DNA of 37,504 nucleotides from a virus: positions 1-37,504 of the IMG/VR virus record IMGVR_UViG_3300037347_000028; one strand, 5' to 3'. This document shows, piece after piece, positions 16,001 through 24,599 of the stretch. The translations under genes were made by a program, and so were the position numbers. Within the stretch, counting starts at the first letter, position 1; each line of letters starts with the position of its first letter. Under the pieces are notes generated by a model. That model worked only from the letters and a program-made list of their open reading frames with translations. It did not search any database and was not told the DNA's origin.

Positions 16001-16381
16001 TTGCGTTCCTGTATGCGTGGTTCTATCTCTTAATTGAGCATCGGTACTGTTTGCTGTTGCGCCATTAGCCACCCCATTTATTTTAGTCTTATCACTTGCA
16101 TTAAGCAAACCCGCTTCTGTTGTTGTAGCCTGAGGAACTATGGGACCGCTACCCGTAGAACTAAGCAATTGAAAAGTATTCTCATTTTTATTGCCGATAC
16201 TAATATTAGTACTAAGCGTACTTTTTAATACAAATTTTAATTCTTTTGTAACTGAATCTTGAACAATGACCCTAGTAGCGTTGTTACCCTTAACCGTTTC
16301 CGTAATGGCTATTTTCTCAAACTCTGCCTGGCCCAGCATAATGCTAGGAAGTAATAATAGTAAATAAATTAATTTTTTCAT
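13058..16381 (-). CDS. Long repetitive tail fibre with an N-terminal signal-like peptide
   Basis: The 1107-aa protein is rich in Thr, Ser, Asn and Ala and built of repeats typical of phage fibres: THTGTQTASTISDIQSSI at about 117 and 305, LNKPISTATQTALDGK several times, and four copies of a module ending in DVVGNGKFSG or similar. The last 100 residues form a distinct C-terminal domain, likely the receptor-facing tip. The first 20 residues, MKKLIYLLLLLPSIMLGQA, look like a Sec signal peptide of a flavobacterial secreted protein, which is unexpected for a virion protein made in the cytoplasm. Fibre identity is well supported; its receptor is unknown. Confidence 0.8.
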   Translation of the reverse strand: MKKLIYLLLLLPSIMLGQAEFEKIAITETVKGNNATRVIVQDSVTKELKFVLKSTLSTNISIGNKNENTFQLLSSTGSGPIVPQATTTEAGLLNASDKTKINGVANGATANSTDAQLRDRTTHTGTQTASTISDIQSSITNNTAVLANTAKVSNATHTGDVAGSTALTLATVNSNIGTFNNVTVNGKGLVTGASNVTYASGGGTATGTNTGDNATNTQYSGLATSKENTITAGTTSQYFRGDKTFQELNKAAVGLANADNTSDLNKPISTATQTALDGKQNNLGFTPYNATNPSGFTANSTDAQLRDRTTHTGTQTASTISDIQSSITNNTAVLANTAKITNATHTGDVTGSAALTLATVNANVGTFNNVAVNGKGLVTSASNVTYATGSGSATGTNTGDQDLSGKANIASPTFTGTVSGITKQMVGLSNADNTSDANKPISTSTQTALNTKISGSGTTNQLAKFTGSGAVGPSSIFDNGNVGIATTDPTRKFTVDAGNGSSSSFFKGGLLRGDEILSSLLIGYQDNLVNNSAQYGYVYNTVSPLLSYAHITVFGKTEGQQYKFLANGNFGINQPIPIEKIDVVGNGKFSGTVQASPATASTHLATLGQVTKTQVGLANVENTSDLNKPISTATQTALDGKNPLISYLKFEDTTKSIWNNGSADISTNTSFGLFAASNKTSGGDEVAIGYNAGKNTFSGNTSNTQSQGSIYIGSGSTASGNNQTNQIVIGYNSIGFGSNSVVLGNTDITKTILRGTVSAEPATASNHLVTKSQLDTKISGSGTTNQIVKFTSSGAVAPAGITELANGFVGINQTDPKEKLDVVGNGKFSGSITSSSQFLAFGGVRRFITALEGSESGSNSGSSFSLFRYADSGDFLGRALLIRRANGFLGLNSPDPQEQLDVVGNGKFSGSVSASNGTSANHLVTKAQLDLKENLSNKQNSLAVDGTGIKFPTVDATNGGLVLKANLASPVLEGIPTAPTAAAGTNNTQIATTAFVIANSTAENYRVYTATLTQNNENAPVATLQQNSLSGLINWSRLSTGQYLGTLANEFTADLTNLFITPSFNGFYRIVRGNANTIVVSTSDTSGSLIDGFLQNTTIEIRVIYFE
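15399..16054. repeat. 92-bp identical direct repeats 564 bp apart within the fibre gene
   Basis: Bases 15399-15490 and 15963-16054 are identical over 92 positions, and the surrounding DNA remains similar. The 564-bp offset equals 188 codons, so the duplication keeps frame and repeats fibre residues near 110-200 at about 298-390. Identity at silent positions suggests a recent duplication or gene conversion. Confidence 0.85.
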
Positions 16382-16397
16382 TTTTGTTTTTGTTAGA

Positions 16398-17135
16398 TTA
16401 TGATTGAGCCCCCACTACGTCTATTTTTCTTCCCGTAGCTAGTATTGCGCCTGTTATGGATAGCGTTGTAGCTGTTTGGCTCCACTCGCCCCTTGTTTTA
16501 ATCTTTGGGCCTCTGTCAAGATAAAGTACTTGTACTATTGCGCCTTCGGGCAAAGTAAAATCGTTTGTAACTCCGTCGCTAACAAAAGACTCTTCGTAAA
16601 TTCCCGAAAACGCTCCTATGTTTGGGGGCTTATTTTGTATAAAAGAAGCTGCGGCGGGATTGGCTTCTGCCCAATTAGCTTGTATGTTCTTTTGAGCTTC
16701 TGCTTCTATCCCGTCTAATTTATCTCTATCTTCTTGGCTAAATATTGAGATTGCCTGACTATCTAAACCTAGTTGCTCTTCATTAACAATAACTACTTGC
16801 CCTCCTCGACCTTGATAAGTAAAAGTGTCCAGTAAGGCGTCAAAGCGTGTTGCTGTTGCTAAACCCCCTCCGCCAAGCCCCGTAAAAAACCCAGCCGATA
16901 TTAATTTATTCCAAAGATCATTTACTGACGTGGGTACTTCCGTAACATTAGTAACTATCGATATCTCTGAAAAAAGTATATTTTGTTTTAATATTAAATT
17001 TGCCCCGCTTGCGGTTTTAAAATTACAAAAGTTTCCAATTGTAGTTAATCTGTTTTGCTCGGATATAATAGCAACTTCCCCGTCTAAAATTAGACTAAAA
17101 TAATTGCCACTTTGTTTCGTTATTACTAAACTCAT
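16398..17135 (-). CDS. Tail fibre or baseplate-associated protein
   Basis: This 245-aa protein contains, at about 134-170, the segment EDRDKLDGIEAEAQKNIQAN followed by WAEANPAAASFIQNKP. This KLDGIE.GAQKN.QADW.E..P...AYIQNKP pattern is widespread in fibre and baseplate-appendage proteins. A Gly-rich patch (GLGGGG, 86-91) separates an N-terminal attachment part from the shaft. The C-terminal 60 residues (ESFVSDGVTNDFTLPEGAIV) form a small beta domain. It lies between the collar-domain gene and the long fibre and overlaps the former by 4 bases. Exact place in the virion unknown. Confidence 0.65.
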   Translation of the reverse strand: MSLVITKQSGNYFSLILDGEVAIISEQNRLTTIGNFCNFKTASGANLILKQNILFSEISIVTNVTEVPTSVNDLWNKLISAGFFTGLGGGGLATATRFDALLDTFTYQGRGGQVVIVNEEQLGLDSQAISIFSQEDRDKLDGIEAEAQKNIQANWAEANPAAASFIQNKPPNIGAFSGIYEESFVSDGVTNDFTLPEGAIVQVLYLDRGPKIKTRGEWSQTATTLSITGAILATGRKIDVVGAQS

Positions 17136-17638
17136 AGTTTCATTATATAAAGAGTTACAATATAGGGCTGCATATTTCGATCGGTTCCCGATACCCCCTG
17201 CGTATTTGTTTGCTCGTCAGCTAAAGTGGAAAGAGGCGTATCGTCGTTTGCTGTTCTATATCCTCTTCCAGTAACCGCTTTTCTATACGTGTGTGCGTGT
17301 TCCACCAGTACCGCATCTTTAGATCCAGCAAGTTGCCCCAAACTAGAATAGCCTACGCCATATCCTACGGGAACTCGTCCTGCAAAATTGTCAGTACCGT
17401 TATTCCCATTACATATTGCCCAGCCTAATCTAAAGTTCTTGCCAAGCCCGTTAGTTTCAAAGTTAGCGTTTAGATACTCTACGTTTGTTTTTATAAGTTT
17501 TAAGTCGCCCGCTTGAAATAAATTTGCTTGTACAAAATTAAGAATAGCGTCTGCTACGCCTCTGTGTAGCAAAGCCGTTATTTTAGTTCCCGAGGCTAAA
17601 CTTGTATTTATTAAAGATTGTATCTCTGCGTAAGTCAT
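17132..17638 (-). CDS. Phage tail collar domain protein
   Basis: The 168-aa protein carries the tail-collar signature in its C-terminal half: LGWAICNGNNGTDNFAGRV (71-89), then PVGYG, GQLAGSKDAVLVEHAHTY (about 101-118) and the closing NMQPYIVTLYIMKL. In other phages these domains cap short fibres and bind receptors or join the fibre to the tail. The first 50 residues are helical and may dock on the tail tip. It overlaps the next gene by 4 bases and follows the 269-aa gene with a 3-base gap. Confidence 0.85.
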   Translation of the reverse strand: MTYAEIQSLINTSLASGTKITALLHRGVADAILNFVQANLFQAGDLKLIKTNVEYLNANFETNGLGKNFRLGWAICNGNNGTDNFAGRVPVGYGVGYSSLGQLAGSKDAVLVEHAHTYRKAVTGRGYRTANDDTPLSTLADEQTNTQGVSGTDRNMQPYIVTLYIMKL

Positions 17639-17641
17639 ATT

Positions 17642-18451
17642 TTAAGTATTATAGTCTGCCGTTCCGTAATCCACCCCATTATAGTCTGCTAGCCCAAAAA
17701 AGCTGTCTCCCGAAGAAGCTGACATTGTAAAATCAATACTTGCAAAGTTTTCCTGCGCTACCTTTTCGGGTAAGTCTACTGCCTCAAATAGAGCATAGCG
17801 TAAATAGTTTATATAAACTATAGAGCTTTCTAATAAAAAAGTTAAATTTATAAGTAGCGACTTACTTAGCAGTTCCGTTCTGTAAATAGAAAGTAAGCTT
17901 GTCTGTATTGCCCGAGAAACTGTATTCTTAGTGGAAACTTCGTAGTAAGTAGTTAATTCTGTTTTTTTATCGTCGTCTAAAAACCAACATTGCAAGCCTA
18001 TAGATTGGTAAACTTCTTCCTTAGATTGCTTATAGTGAAATTGCGAAGTTCTTTCACTATTAATATCGGTAAGTAGAAAAGGCGTAGAGTAAAATACCTC
18101 TCCTATTGCTTGGGTAATTTCTAAGTAAACTAAAGTATAGCCAAAGTCAAAAGGAACGTCTGTAAGCGACCAAAATAGCTGAGGTTCTCCGTTTAAAGAA
18201 TTAGTAAGAGACTCCACTAAAAAATAGGGAGTAATATCTGTTTTTACCTCTGTTTTAAGGTTTACTACATTTACTTGCCAGTCTTCTAAGTCAATCCCCG
18301 AGGGGGTATTTGTAACTTGTATGTACTTTGCAGGATTATTAGGCAATAGCTGAACCCCTTTGAAAATAAATTGCGTGTTTATAATGCTATTCTTAAAAAA
18401 GAAAGCTTCCGTTTTTGTTCGAAATAGATTTATAAAAGGGTTTACCACCAT
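17642..18451 (-). CDS. Tail-tip structural protein, unknown family
   Basis: The 269-aa protein starts MVVNPFINLFRTKTEAFFFK, is rich in aromatic residues and beta-strand patterns, and ends SFFGLADYNGVDYGTADYNT. I recognise no family. It sits between the large tail-tip protein and the collar protein, a place usually held by baseplate or fibre-attachment proteins, so a structural role at the tail tip is inferred from order. The tandem GLADYNGVDY/GTADYN motif at the C terminus may be a binding tail. Confidence 0.5.
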   Translation of the reverse strand: MVVNPFINLFRTKTEAFFFKNSIINTQFIFKGVQLLPNNPAKYIQVTNTPSGIDLEDWQVNVVNLKTEVKTDITPYFLVESLTNSLNGEPQLFWSLTDVPFDFGYTLVYLEITQAIGEVFYSTPFLLTDINSERTSQFHYKQSKEEVYQSIGLQCWFLDDDKKTELTTYYEVSTKNTVSRAIQTSLLSIYRTELLSKSLLINLTFLLESSIVYINYLRYALFEAVDLPEKVAQENFASIDFTMSASSGDSFFGLADYNGVDYGTADYNT

Positions 18452-18498
18452 TGTCTTAACTTTGTTTCACAACAATATTACAGCAAATATACTAAAAA

Positions 18499-21069
18499 TT
18501 ATATTACCAAAGCTAGCGATTGTTTTAATTGTTCAATACTCTCCGCACGCACGCCATTAATAGCTACTTTAAACCAGTAAACACCATTGTACAGTCGATA
18601 GCGGTTCTCGTCAAAAAGAAAAAGTTTTTCGCCCTCAAAATCGTATAAAAGATTTTGCACTCTTGTTTCGTTATTAACTAAGATGTAATTAAAAGCCGTG
18701 GAGATTGTTAAGTTAGTAGGTTCATATTTCTCTTCGCCTTTTATAATCAACTCCTTTTCTAGCAACGTGTAATCCAATTGCGTAGGGTATATTTTTATAA
18801 CCGAGTTTAAATTATCTAAAGTTCTTATAAAACCTCTTTCGGATCTTATTTTATTGCTTAATATTATAAAATCTTCAAATTCCACGCTAGCAAAAACAAT
18901 GTTGTTGTAAAACTCAGGCGTAAGAATAGGACCTTGCGCAACTATATCAGCATTTTCTTTTAGGGTAACGTTATTAAATTTAGCAGAGTATTCTCCATTG
19001 TTTTTGTAAAAAGTATTTTTTAAAGGTCTGTTCTTCCAAAAGATATTGCAAGTTGCCAGGTAAGCTTGGTAATAATTATAAACATTTCTTGCTATTGAGT
19101 ATCTAAGGTTGCTGTAACTCTGAGGCGAATTTAATCCTGTAATTTCAGTAAACCCTTGGTTAGTGTAGTTTGTGAAAGGCACAAAAGCCTGAGACAAAGA
19201 GTAGGTGTATTTTGTACTTCTTATTCCGTTCCCTTCTGCTCCTGTTGCGCCTAAGAGCCTAGTTAATATTAATTCTCCTCCTGTAACGCCAAATACGCTG
19301 TAGGTTCCTGCGTTTGTATCCGTTGGAATTATCAGTAAAATGCTGCCTACTTGTATTCCTAAAGCAATAAAATTAACAATTCCGTCGTTTCTTAAAGATA
19401 GCTTTTGTGTACTGTTGTTAAAAGTGTGCTGTAATTCTGATACCTCCGTAAATTGGTTATCAAAAGTAGTAACTACCGTATCTACACAAAATAGCTCGTC
19501 GTCGTCTTGTGAAGCTGTAGCGTCTGTTAAGGTAATTGCTTTGCGCCTAGTAGCCTCAATTAAAAAGGCGTCTCTTATCCAATCAACTTCAATTTCTTTT
19601 TTGTTTTCTACATTTTTATTAAAGAACACAAGTTTACTTTCCCCATGAACAACATCTGCGGAGTTTGTCTCTTCTGCTTCTTTAAGCGATTGATATTTAT
19701 TATACTTAAATCCAAATTCGTTAATAGTAAATTTAGGGTTAAAAGTTTTTGACATTTCGGAGAATTGCGTATTGTCAAAAAAGCCACTTTCGGTTGAGGT
19801 ATAAAAATCCGCTTCTATACCAAAAAATACTTTTCCGTCGCTGGCAATTTCGTAGTCTCCTTTAAACTCTGTCAAAGACTTTTCTAAGTCCTCTAAGCTA
19901 ATTGTAAAAGGCTTATCCTGTCTGTTTCTTAGAAAGTTACCGTTTATAAGTCTATTGTCGTAAAACTGCCCGCCAACCTCAAAACGGGGCGCTGTAATAT
20001 CTAATCCTGAGATAGATTTTATTACTTGCCGCATAACATCAACCAAACGAACTGATTGGCTTACGCTATTAAAAGCACGGCTGCTCACTGATATTGCTAT
20101 TTTTGCCTCCCCAATACTAAAACCCGCTTTAAAAGAGCCAAATACCGCGGATTGTCTCAATCTAAAATTATGCGATATGTATATGGAGTCTGCTGCGTTT
20201 AATAAAGGAATTATTGTTTGAGATACTATCGATAAGTCCTCTCTTATGTTCTCCTTTGTTGTTTTAGATAAAAGGGTTATTCTATTTAAATCATTATTGT
20301 TTAGGTTACCATTCCCATAGTATATATCAAAAGTATATTCTAAAAAGCCATTACCGCCCCCAGTTACAAAAGTTTCATAAAAAAAACTAGGTATGCTAAT
20401 ATCTATTACAACATTTTTTAATTCTGTTTTTGCTTTTAGCAATTCAAAATCTTTTATGCTGTTTGAATTAGCGCTAAAAAAAGTAAAAGTGTCTTCTATG
20501 CCCGATTTAGTTAAATTAATAGCGGAGTTTATTGAGTAGAACCTATTGTCTTTAGTTTCTAATAGTGCCCCAAAAGTTTCTACGCTATTCCACTCTGAAT
20601 TTTGTATAACAGGCTTTGCCAGCATTAGTATATTCTCAGGAACTAAAGGCTCTATGTAGTTACCGTCAACATCGGTGTTGCTAAGCACGTCTACTTTTAC
20701 AGAACGCCGCCCCTTAACAATTTGTAACTTGCTATCCTCTATAGCTTTGCATTTAAAATATTCTAAATCGTCAGTTTCGCTAGTTGCAAAATCTAAATCG
20801 GCAGTATAGCTATTAAATTCGTCAATCTCTATTGTAAGTATTACGGTAGACTCAAAACCAAATTTTCTTCTGTAGTAGAGAAGTTGTTTTAGCTGATGAT
20901 CTCTTTTAAAGGTAAACTCAAAAGTAATCTCTCCTCCGCTAAAAGAAATATCTCGACCCATACCGTTAGGCTTTTGGATAAGCGAAAAGTTTATCCCGCT
21001 TGCCCCAAAAGGTTCATCAATTATTTTTTTACCGTAACTGTCGGATTGGAAATCTAAAAAATACTTCAT
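18499..21069 (-). CDS. Large tail-tip/baseplate hub-like protein
   Basis: The 856-aa protein begins MKYFLDFQSDSYGKKIIDEP and is predominantly beta. Its N-terminal 120 residues (GGEITFEFTFKRDHQLKQLL, CKAIEDSKLQIVKGRRS) resemble a distal-tail-type domain, while the rest is long, mixed and unrecognised. It directly follows the tape measure and a 63-aa gene, the position of distal tail and tail-hub (Tal) proteins in siphophages. I infer that it combines or replaces these. The start overlaps the stop of the 63-aa gene by 4 bases. Confidence 0.6.
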   Translation of the reverse strand: MKYFLDFQSDSYGKKIIDEPFGASGINFSLIQKPNGMGRDISFSGGEITFEFTFKRDHQLKQLLYYRRKFGFESTVILTIEIDEFNSYTADLDFATSETDDLEYFKCKAIEDSKLQIVKGRRSVKVDVLSNTDVDGNYIEPLVPENILMLAKPVIQNSEWNSVETFGALLETKDNRFYSINSAINLTKSGIEDTFTFFSANSNSIKDFELLKAKTELKNVVIDISIPSFFYETFVTGGGNGFLEYTFDIYYGNGNLNNNDLNRITLLSKTTKENIREDLSIVSQTIIPLLNAADSIYISHNFRLRQSAVFGSFKAGFSIGEAKIAISVSSRAFNSVSQSVRLVDVMRQVIKSISGLDITAPRFEVGGQFYDNRLINGNFLRNRQDKPFTISLEDLEKSLTEFKGDYEIASDGKVFFGIEADFYTSTESGFFDNTQFSEMSKTFNPKFTINEFGFKYNKYQSLKEAEETNSADVVHGESKLVFFNKNVENKKEIEVDWIRDAFLIEATRRKAITLTDATASQDDDELFCVDTVVTTFDNQFTEVSELQHTFNNSTQKLSLRNDGIVNFIALGIQVGSILLIIPTDTNAGTYSVFGVTGGELILTRLLGATGAEGNGIRSTKYTYSLSQAFVPFTNYTNQGFTEITGLNSPQSYSNLRYSIARNVYNYYQAYLATCNIFWKNRPLKNTFYKNNGEYSAKFNNVTLKENADIVAQGPILTPEFYNNIVFASVEFEDFIILSNKIRSERGFIRTLDNLNSVIKIYPTQLDYTLLEKELIIKGEEKYEPTNLTISTAFNYILVNNETRVQNLLYDFEGEKLFLFDENRYRLYNGVYWFKVAINGVRAESIEQLKQSLALVI

Positions 21070-21257
21070 AAATTATACTTTGCTTTACCCCCGTCAAAAA
21101 TAACTTTAATACCGTCAAAATCCTCTGACACTTTAAAATCTTTTAAAGTAAAAGCAACCCCTCGCAAAGAAGTAATCCCTCTACTTTTACGCAATTTAAT
21201 AAAAAGACTATCTAAGGATTTTAGCTCTTTGTCGTAATTATTTAATAGTTCCTCCAT
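21066..21257 (-). CDS. Small protein of the tail-tip region (63 aa)
   Basis: The 63-aa product starts MEELLNNYDKELKSLDSLFI and ends VIFDGGKAKYNL. It has an N-terminal amphipathic helix and a short beta-rich second half. It is coupled by overlap to the large tail-tip gene and starts 11 bases after the tape measure stop. No family recognised; a chaperone or minor tail role is possible from position. Confidence 0.65.
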   Translation of the reverse strand: MEELLNNYDKELKSLDSLFIKLRKSRGITSLRGVAFTLKDFKVSEDFDGIKVIFDGGKAKYNL

Positions 21258-21268
21258 TGTTATTATTT

Positions 21269-24200
21269 TTATACTCTAAAACCAGTTTTAAGTACTCTGT
21301 TATTATCTCTTATAGTTCTGTTGCCGTTGCTTTCGGTGTACTCCCTAATACCCTTTTTGTCAAAGATAGTTGTATTTGTTTGAATTTTAGCAAAATGTTT
21401 GCTCATTACTTCGTCCATTTCCTGCGCAGTCATTCCTGTACTTGTATGTGTGTGGTTCATAGACACTCCGCGCTCATTTAGCATTTCATGTATTTGCTGT
21501 TCATGGTTAAGAACTTTAGTGCCTTTTGGGGCGTTCATTAAAACGTTGCGCCCTTGTGGGCTAAAAATTTTACCGTCGGGCGTAATTACTTTTTCTGCAA
21601 AGTTAGAACCTGGGCCGTCGTTAACAATCATTGGCCCTCCTGCGTGATTGCTAGTACCTTCTGCATACTGAGGAATTTTTTGACTTGCCACAACCGCTAA
21701 TTGAACCGCTCCTAACGCACCTATAATTACAGCTAAAGGTATCCCCTTTACGCCTATTTTTAAAGCTGCTACAATTCCTTGCGCAGTATCTATCGCTATG
21801 TTAAATAAGGCTTGTTTTTGTTTTGCCTTATTTTCTCTGTTGGCTATTTCTTTTTGCTTGCGCTCTAGGTCCTCCGCAAGCTTAGCTTTTGCAGTTGAGC
21901 TATCTCCTGCGAATACTATAGCTAAGTCGTACTGATCTTGCAACCTTTGTTTTTCTTTATCAAAATTGCCCTGGGAAATATCTGCGATAAAATTAAAAGC
22001 TTCTTGTGCGCTCTCAGCTATGGCATTAAAATAAACGGCAAACTTTTCTTTTGAGTCTTCTGACCCTGCTAACAAATCCTCAAAGACTGTAGTAACGTTA
22101 CCATTAACGTCTTTAATTTCTCTAAAAAAAGTATCAAAAGTTTCGCTAAAACCCATATTGCTGGCAAACTCACTACTAAAAGATTGTAAATAATTATCGG
22201 TAGCGCGTTTTAACTCGTTTAATTTTTCAATTTGCCTATCAATTAAATCGATTGACGCTTTAGTAGCTGTTTGCTCTATCTTAGAAGCGCGAGCGTTTTT
22301 TTCTACGACCTCGTCGTTTACTTTTGCAATATCCGCTTCTATTTGCTTAATCTCTTGTAAGTTTTGTTTATTTTCATCCTCCCTAATTTTTTGCAAAATA
22401 TCAGAAAGCGAAGTTTTTTCTTTTACCATATTCTTATTAAAATCAACTTCGGCTATCTCTAATTTAGTTTTATTGCCTTTTGCTAATCGTATTTCTTCTG
22501 AGTAATTAAGTCTAAGTAGAATTAATCTGTTTGCTGAAAAGTCTTTAAACGCATCATACCTAAAGTCAAAACTGTTTAACTCGTTATCTACTTCTTTTTT
22601 AGAAAGCTCTATCTGTAGCTCTACTTGGGCTTGGCTAAGTTTAAATAGGTCCTTTAATCTTTCTTCTTCTGCTTTTGCACGATCCGAAAGCTGCTCTTTT
22701 GTAAGAGCTGTTGTAGTTTTTAAAATTTTAGTATTTGACGCTAGTTTTTCTTCATTAATCGCTTTTATAATAGCTGCGGAATTTCCAATTTGTACTATTG
22801 CATCCTCCTCCATTTTAGTTTGAAGATGTAAAAATGCGCGATTTCCTCCAAGTATAGATTCCCTTTTTTGTTTTTCGTCTTTTACTATTTGTTGGTTTAC
22901 CCTTATGGTTTCGCGCTCTCTTTCCAATAAGGCTTTCTTAGTTATTTCTTGCTGCTCTACGGTTGTGCCTGATATATTGTTAAGTATGGCTTTATACTCA
23001 TTTACTCCTTTTGCGGCTCCTAATTTTTGAAAGTAATCGGTTAATTGATTTTCATCTTTAAAAAGCAATCCTGTAAAATCTAAAATATTTGTAAGCGCCT
23101 CAACTATGCTTTTTACAAATAAACTAAAACCGCTAGAATCTGAATTATTGATAGAATCAACCATTCGCGTCCATGCGTTTAAAAATCTATTAGTACTTTT
23201 AGTAATAGTATCAATTCCTTGAACTTTGTCAGCCCCTACTAAAATTAATAATTGTCTTGAAGTTTCTGGCAAAACTTCCTCAGCTAGAATTTTGCCGTTT
23301 TCAATCATTTTAAATAACCCTTCCTCATTTAAATTTTTTAGTTCTGGGTGTAAGATTTGAACTGCTCTTGTCATTGCTTGAACTGATCCAGGTAAAGCCT
23401 CCGCAAGTTGGCGTCTTAATTCTTCGCTTGCAACTTTACCTTTAGATAGCATTTGCGTTAAAGCCACAAACGCTCTTTTTAGGGTTTCGGTATTTACGCC
23501 TAGGGCCGCCCCTGATTTTGAAATATTTTCAAAAATTGTTTGTATTTCTTTTCCTTCTATTTTACCGTTTGCAGCCACATAAAATGCTGTAAACTGACTT
23601 GTCAGTCCTTTTATTTCTACCCCATATACCTCAGCAACCCTTGCTAAAAAAGATTGTTGCTTAGAAAATTCTTCTTGGCTGCCCGTAACGGCCAATAAAG
23701 CCATATTTAAAGATTGTAAATCTTTAGTCGTTTCAAAAGCGCTTTTAGCTAAAAGCGCTACTCCCGCTACTCCTGTAACTATTCCAAAAGCCCCAAGCGC
23801 TGAGCCTAGCCCGTTGAAAGCGCTACTATAATTACCTACATTACGTTGTGATTTTCCAAGGGTCGCATCTATTTTCTTTAGTTCTCTATCTAAAACATTA
23901 GCTTTATCTGCTGCGTTTTTAAATTGCCTAGAGGTTGCCCCATATTTCACTCCAATATCTTGTGCGCTTCGCACGGCTTGCTTATGCGCTATATCTAACT
24001 TTTGATAAGCCCCTGTTGTTAACGCTACCGCCCTAGCTTGGTCTTTTGCATTTTGTGTGCTCTCTTTCTCTTTTTGAGAGTTTAAGGATTTATTAAGCTC
24101 AAAAACGGCTCTTATTTGTTTTAATTCGGCTTCTTTGGCGTGCAGTATTGCCCTTTCATGGTCTATTAGTTGCTGCTGTTCTTCTGAATATCTTTGTTTA

Positions 24201-24598
24201 TTTAAAGATGTTATTAAACTAATCTTGTCTCTAAGCTGTTTAATTTCTAGGTTTTTTTGATTTTCTAACTTTTTAGAAAAGTCGTCAATAGATTTTTCTC
24301 TAGCTTGCTGCAATTTAATTTCAGCTAATCGGCTTTGCTCTGCTTTTTTAACTAAGTTTTCGTGTACTTTGGAAATTACTGCATTTTGTTTTTCTAATTG
24401 CGCAGTAAGTGCCGCAGTACTTCCTGTCGATTTATCTAGCCCGCTTGGGGTTTTAATCCCCGCTATGTTTTTGCTCACGTTTATTGCGGATTGCGAGACC
24501 TTTAAAAGTTCAGCATCCGCTAACGTTAATTGTTCTATAAGGTTTTGAACTTGTTTTATTGCCTCGGAGGCAATTACCATATCTACTGCGTTAGCCAT
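21269..24598 (-). CDS. Tape measure protein
   Basis: At 1109 aa this is the longest gene product. It has the standard layout: an N-terminal coiled-coil part (about 1-250), a tape-measure domain (about 285-480, with QSFLARVAEVYGVEIKGLTS, LKRAFVALTQMLSKGKVASE and ELRRQLAEALPGSVQAM), long central coiled coils, and a C-terminal hydrophobic part (ALFNIAIDTAQGIVAALKIG) ending in HAGGPMIVNDGPG. It sets tail length and is ejected with DNA. The usual scaling of about 0.15 nm per residue would predict a tail near 165 nm, arguing for a long-tailed siphovirus. Confidence 0.94.
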   Translation of the reverse strand: MANAVDMVIASEAIKQVQNLIEQLTLADAELLKVSQSAINVSKNIAGIKTPSGLDKSTGSTAALTAQLEKQNAVISKVHENLVKKAEQSRLAEIKLQQAREKSIDDFSKKLENQKNLEIKQLRDKISLITSLNKQRYSEEQQQLIDHERAILHAKEAELKQIRAVFELNKSLNSQKEKESTQNAKDQARAVALTTGAYQKLDIAHKQAVRSAQDIGVKYGATSRQFKNAADKANVLDRELKKIDATLGKSQRNVGNYSSAFNGLGSALGAFGIVTGVAGVALLAKSAFETTKDLQSLNMALLAVTGSQEEFSKQQSFLARVAEVYGVEIKGLTSQFTAFYVAANGKIEGKEIQTIFENISKSGAALGVNTETLKRAFVALTQMLSKGKVASEELRRQLAEALPGSVQAMTRAVQILHPELKNLNEEGLFKMIENGKILAEEVLPETSRQLLILVGADKVQGIDTITKSTNRFLNAWTRMVDSINNSDSSGFSLFVKSIVEALTNILDFTGLLFKDENQLTDYFQKLGAAKGVNEYKAILNNISGTTVEQQEITKKALLERERETIRVNQQIVKDEKQKRESILGGNRAFLHLQTKMEEDAIVQIGNSAAIIKAINEEKLASNTKILKTTTALTKEQLSDRAKAEEERLKDLFKLSQAQVELQIELSKKEVDNELNSFDFRYDAFKDFSANRLILLRLNYSEEIRLAKGNKTKLEIAEVDFNKNMVKEKTSLSDILQKIREDENKQNLQEIKQIEADIAKVNDEVVEKNARASKIEQTATKASIDLIDRQIEKLNELKRATDNYLQSFSSEFASNMGFSETFDTFFREIKDVNGNVTTVFEDLLAGSEDSKEKFAVYFNAIAESAQEAFNFIADISQGNFDKEKQRLQDQYDLAIVFAGDSSTAKAKLAEDLERKQKEIANRENKAKQKQALFNIAIDTAQGIVAALKIGVKGIPLAVIIGALGAVQLAVVASQKIPQYAEGTSNHAGGPMIVNDGPGSNFAEKVITPDGKIFSPQGRNVLMNAPKGTKVLNHEQQIHEMLNERGVSMNHTHTSTGMTAQEMDEVMSKHFAKIQTNTTIFDKKGIREYTESNGNRTIRDNNRVLKTGFRV

Positions 24599-24599
24599 A

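Noticed and set aside
13419-16228. Plus-strand open frames opposite the fibre gene, and other plus-strand frames across the window
   Set aside because: They mirror strongly coding minus-strand genes, have biased shadow composition, and break the uniform gene direction.
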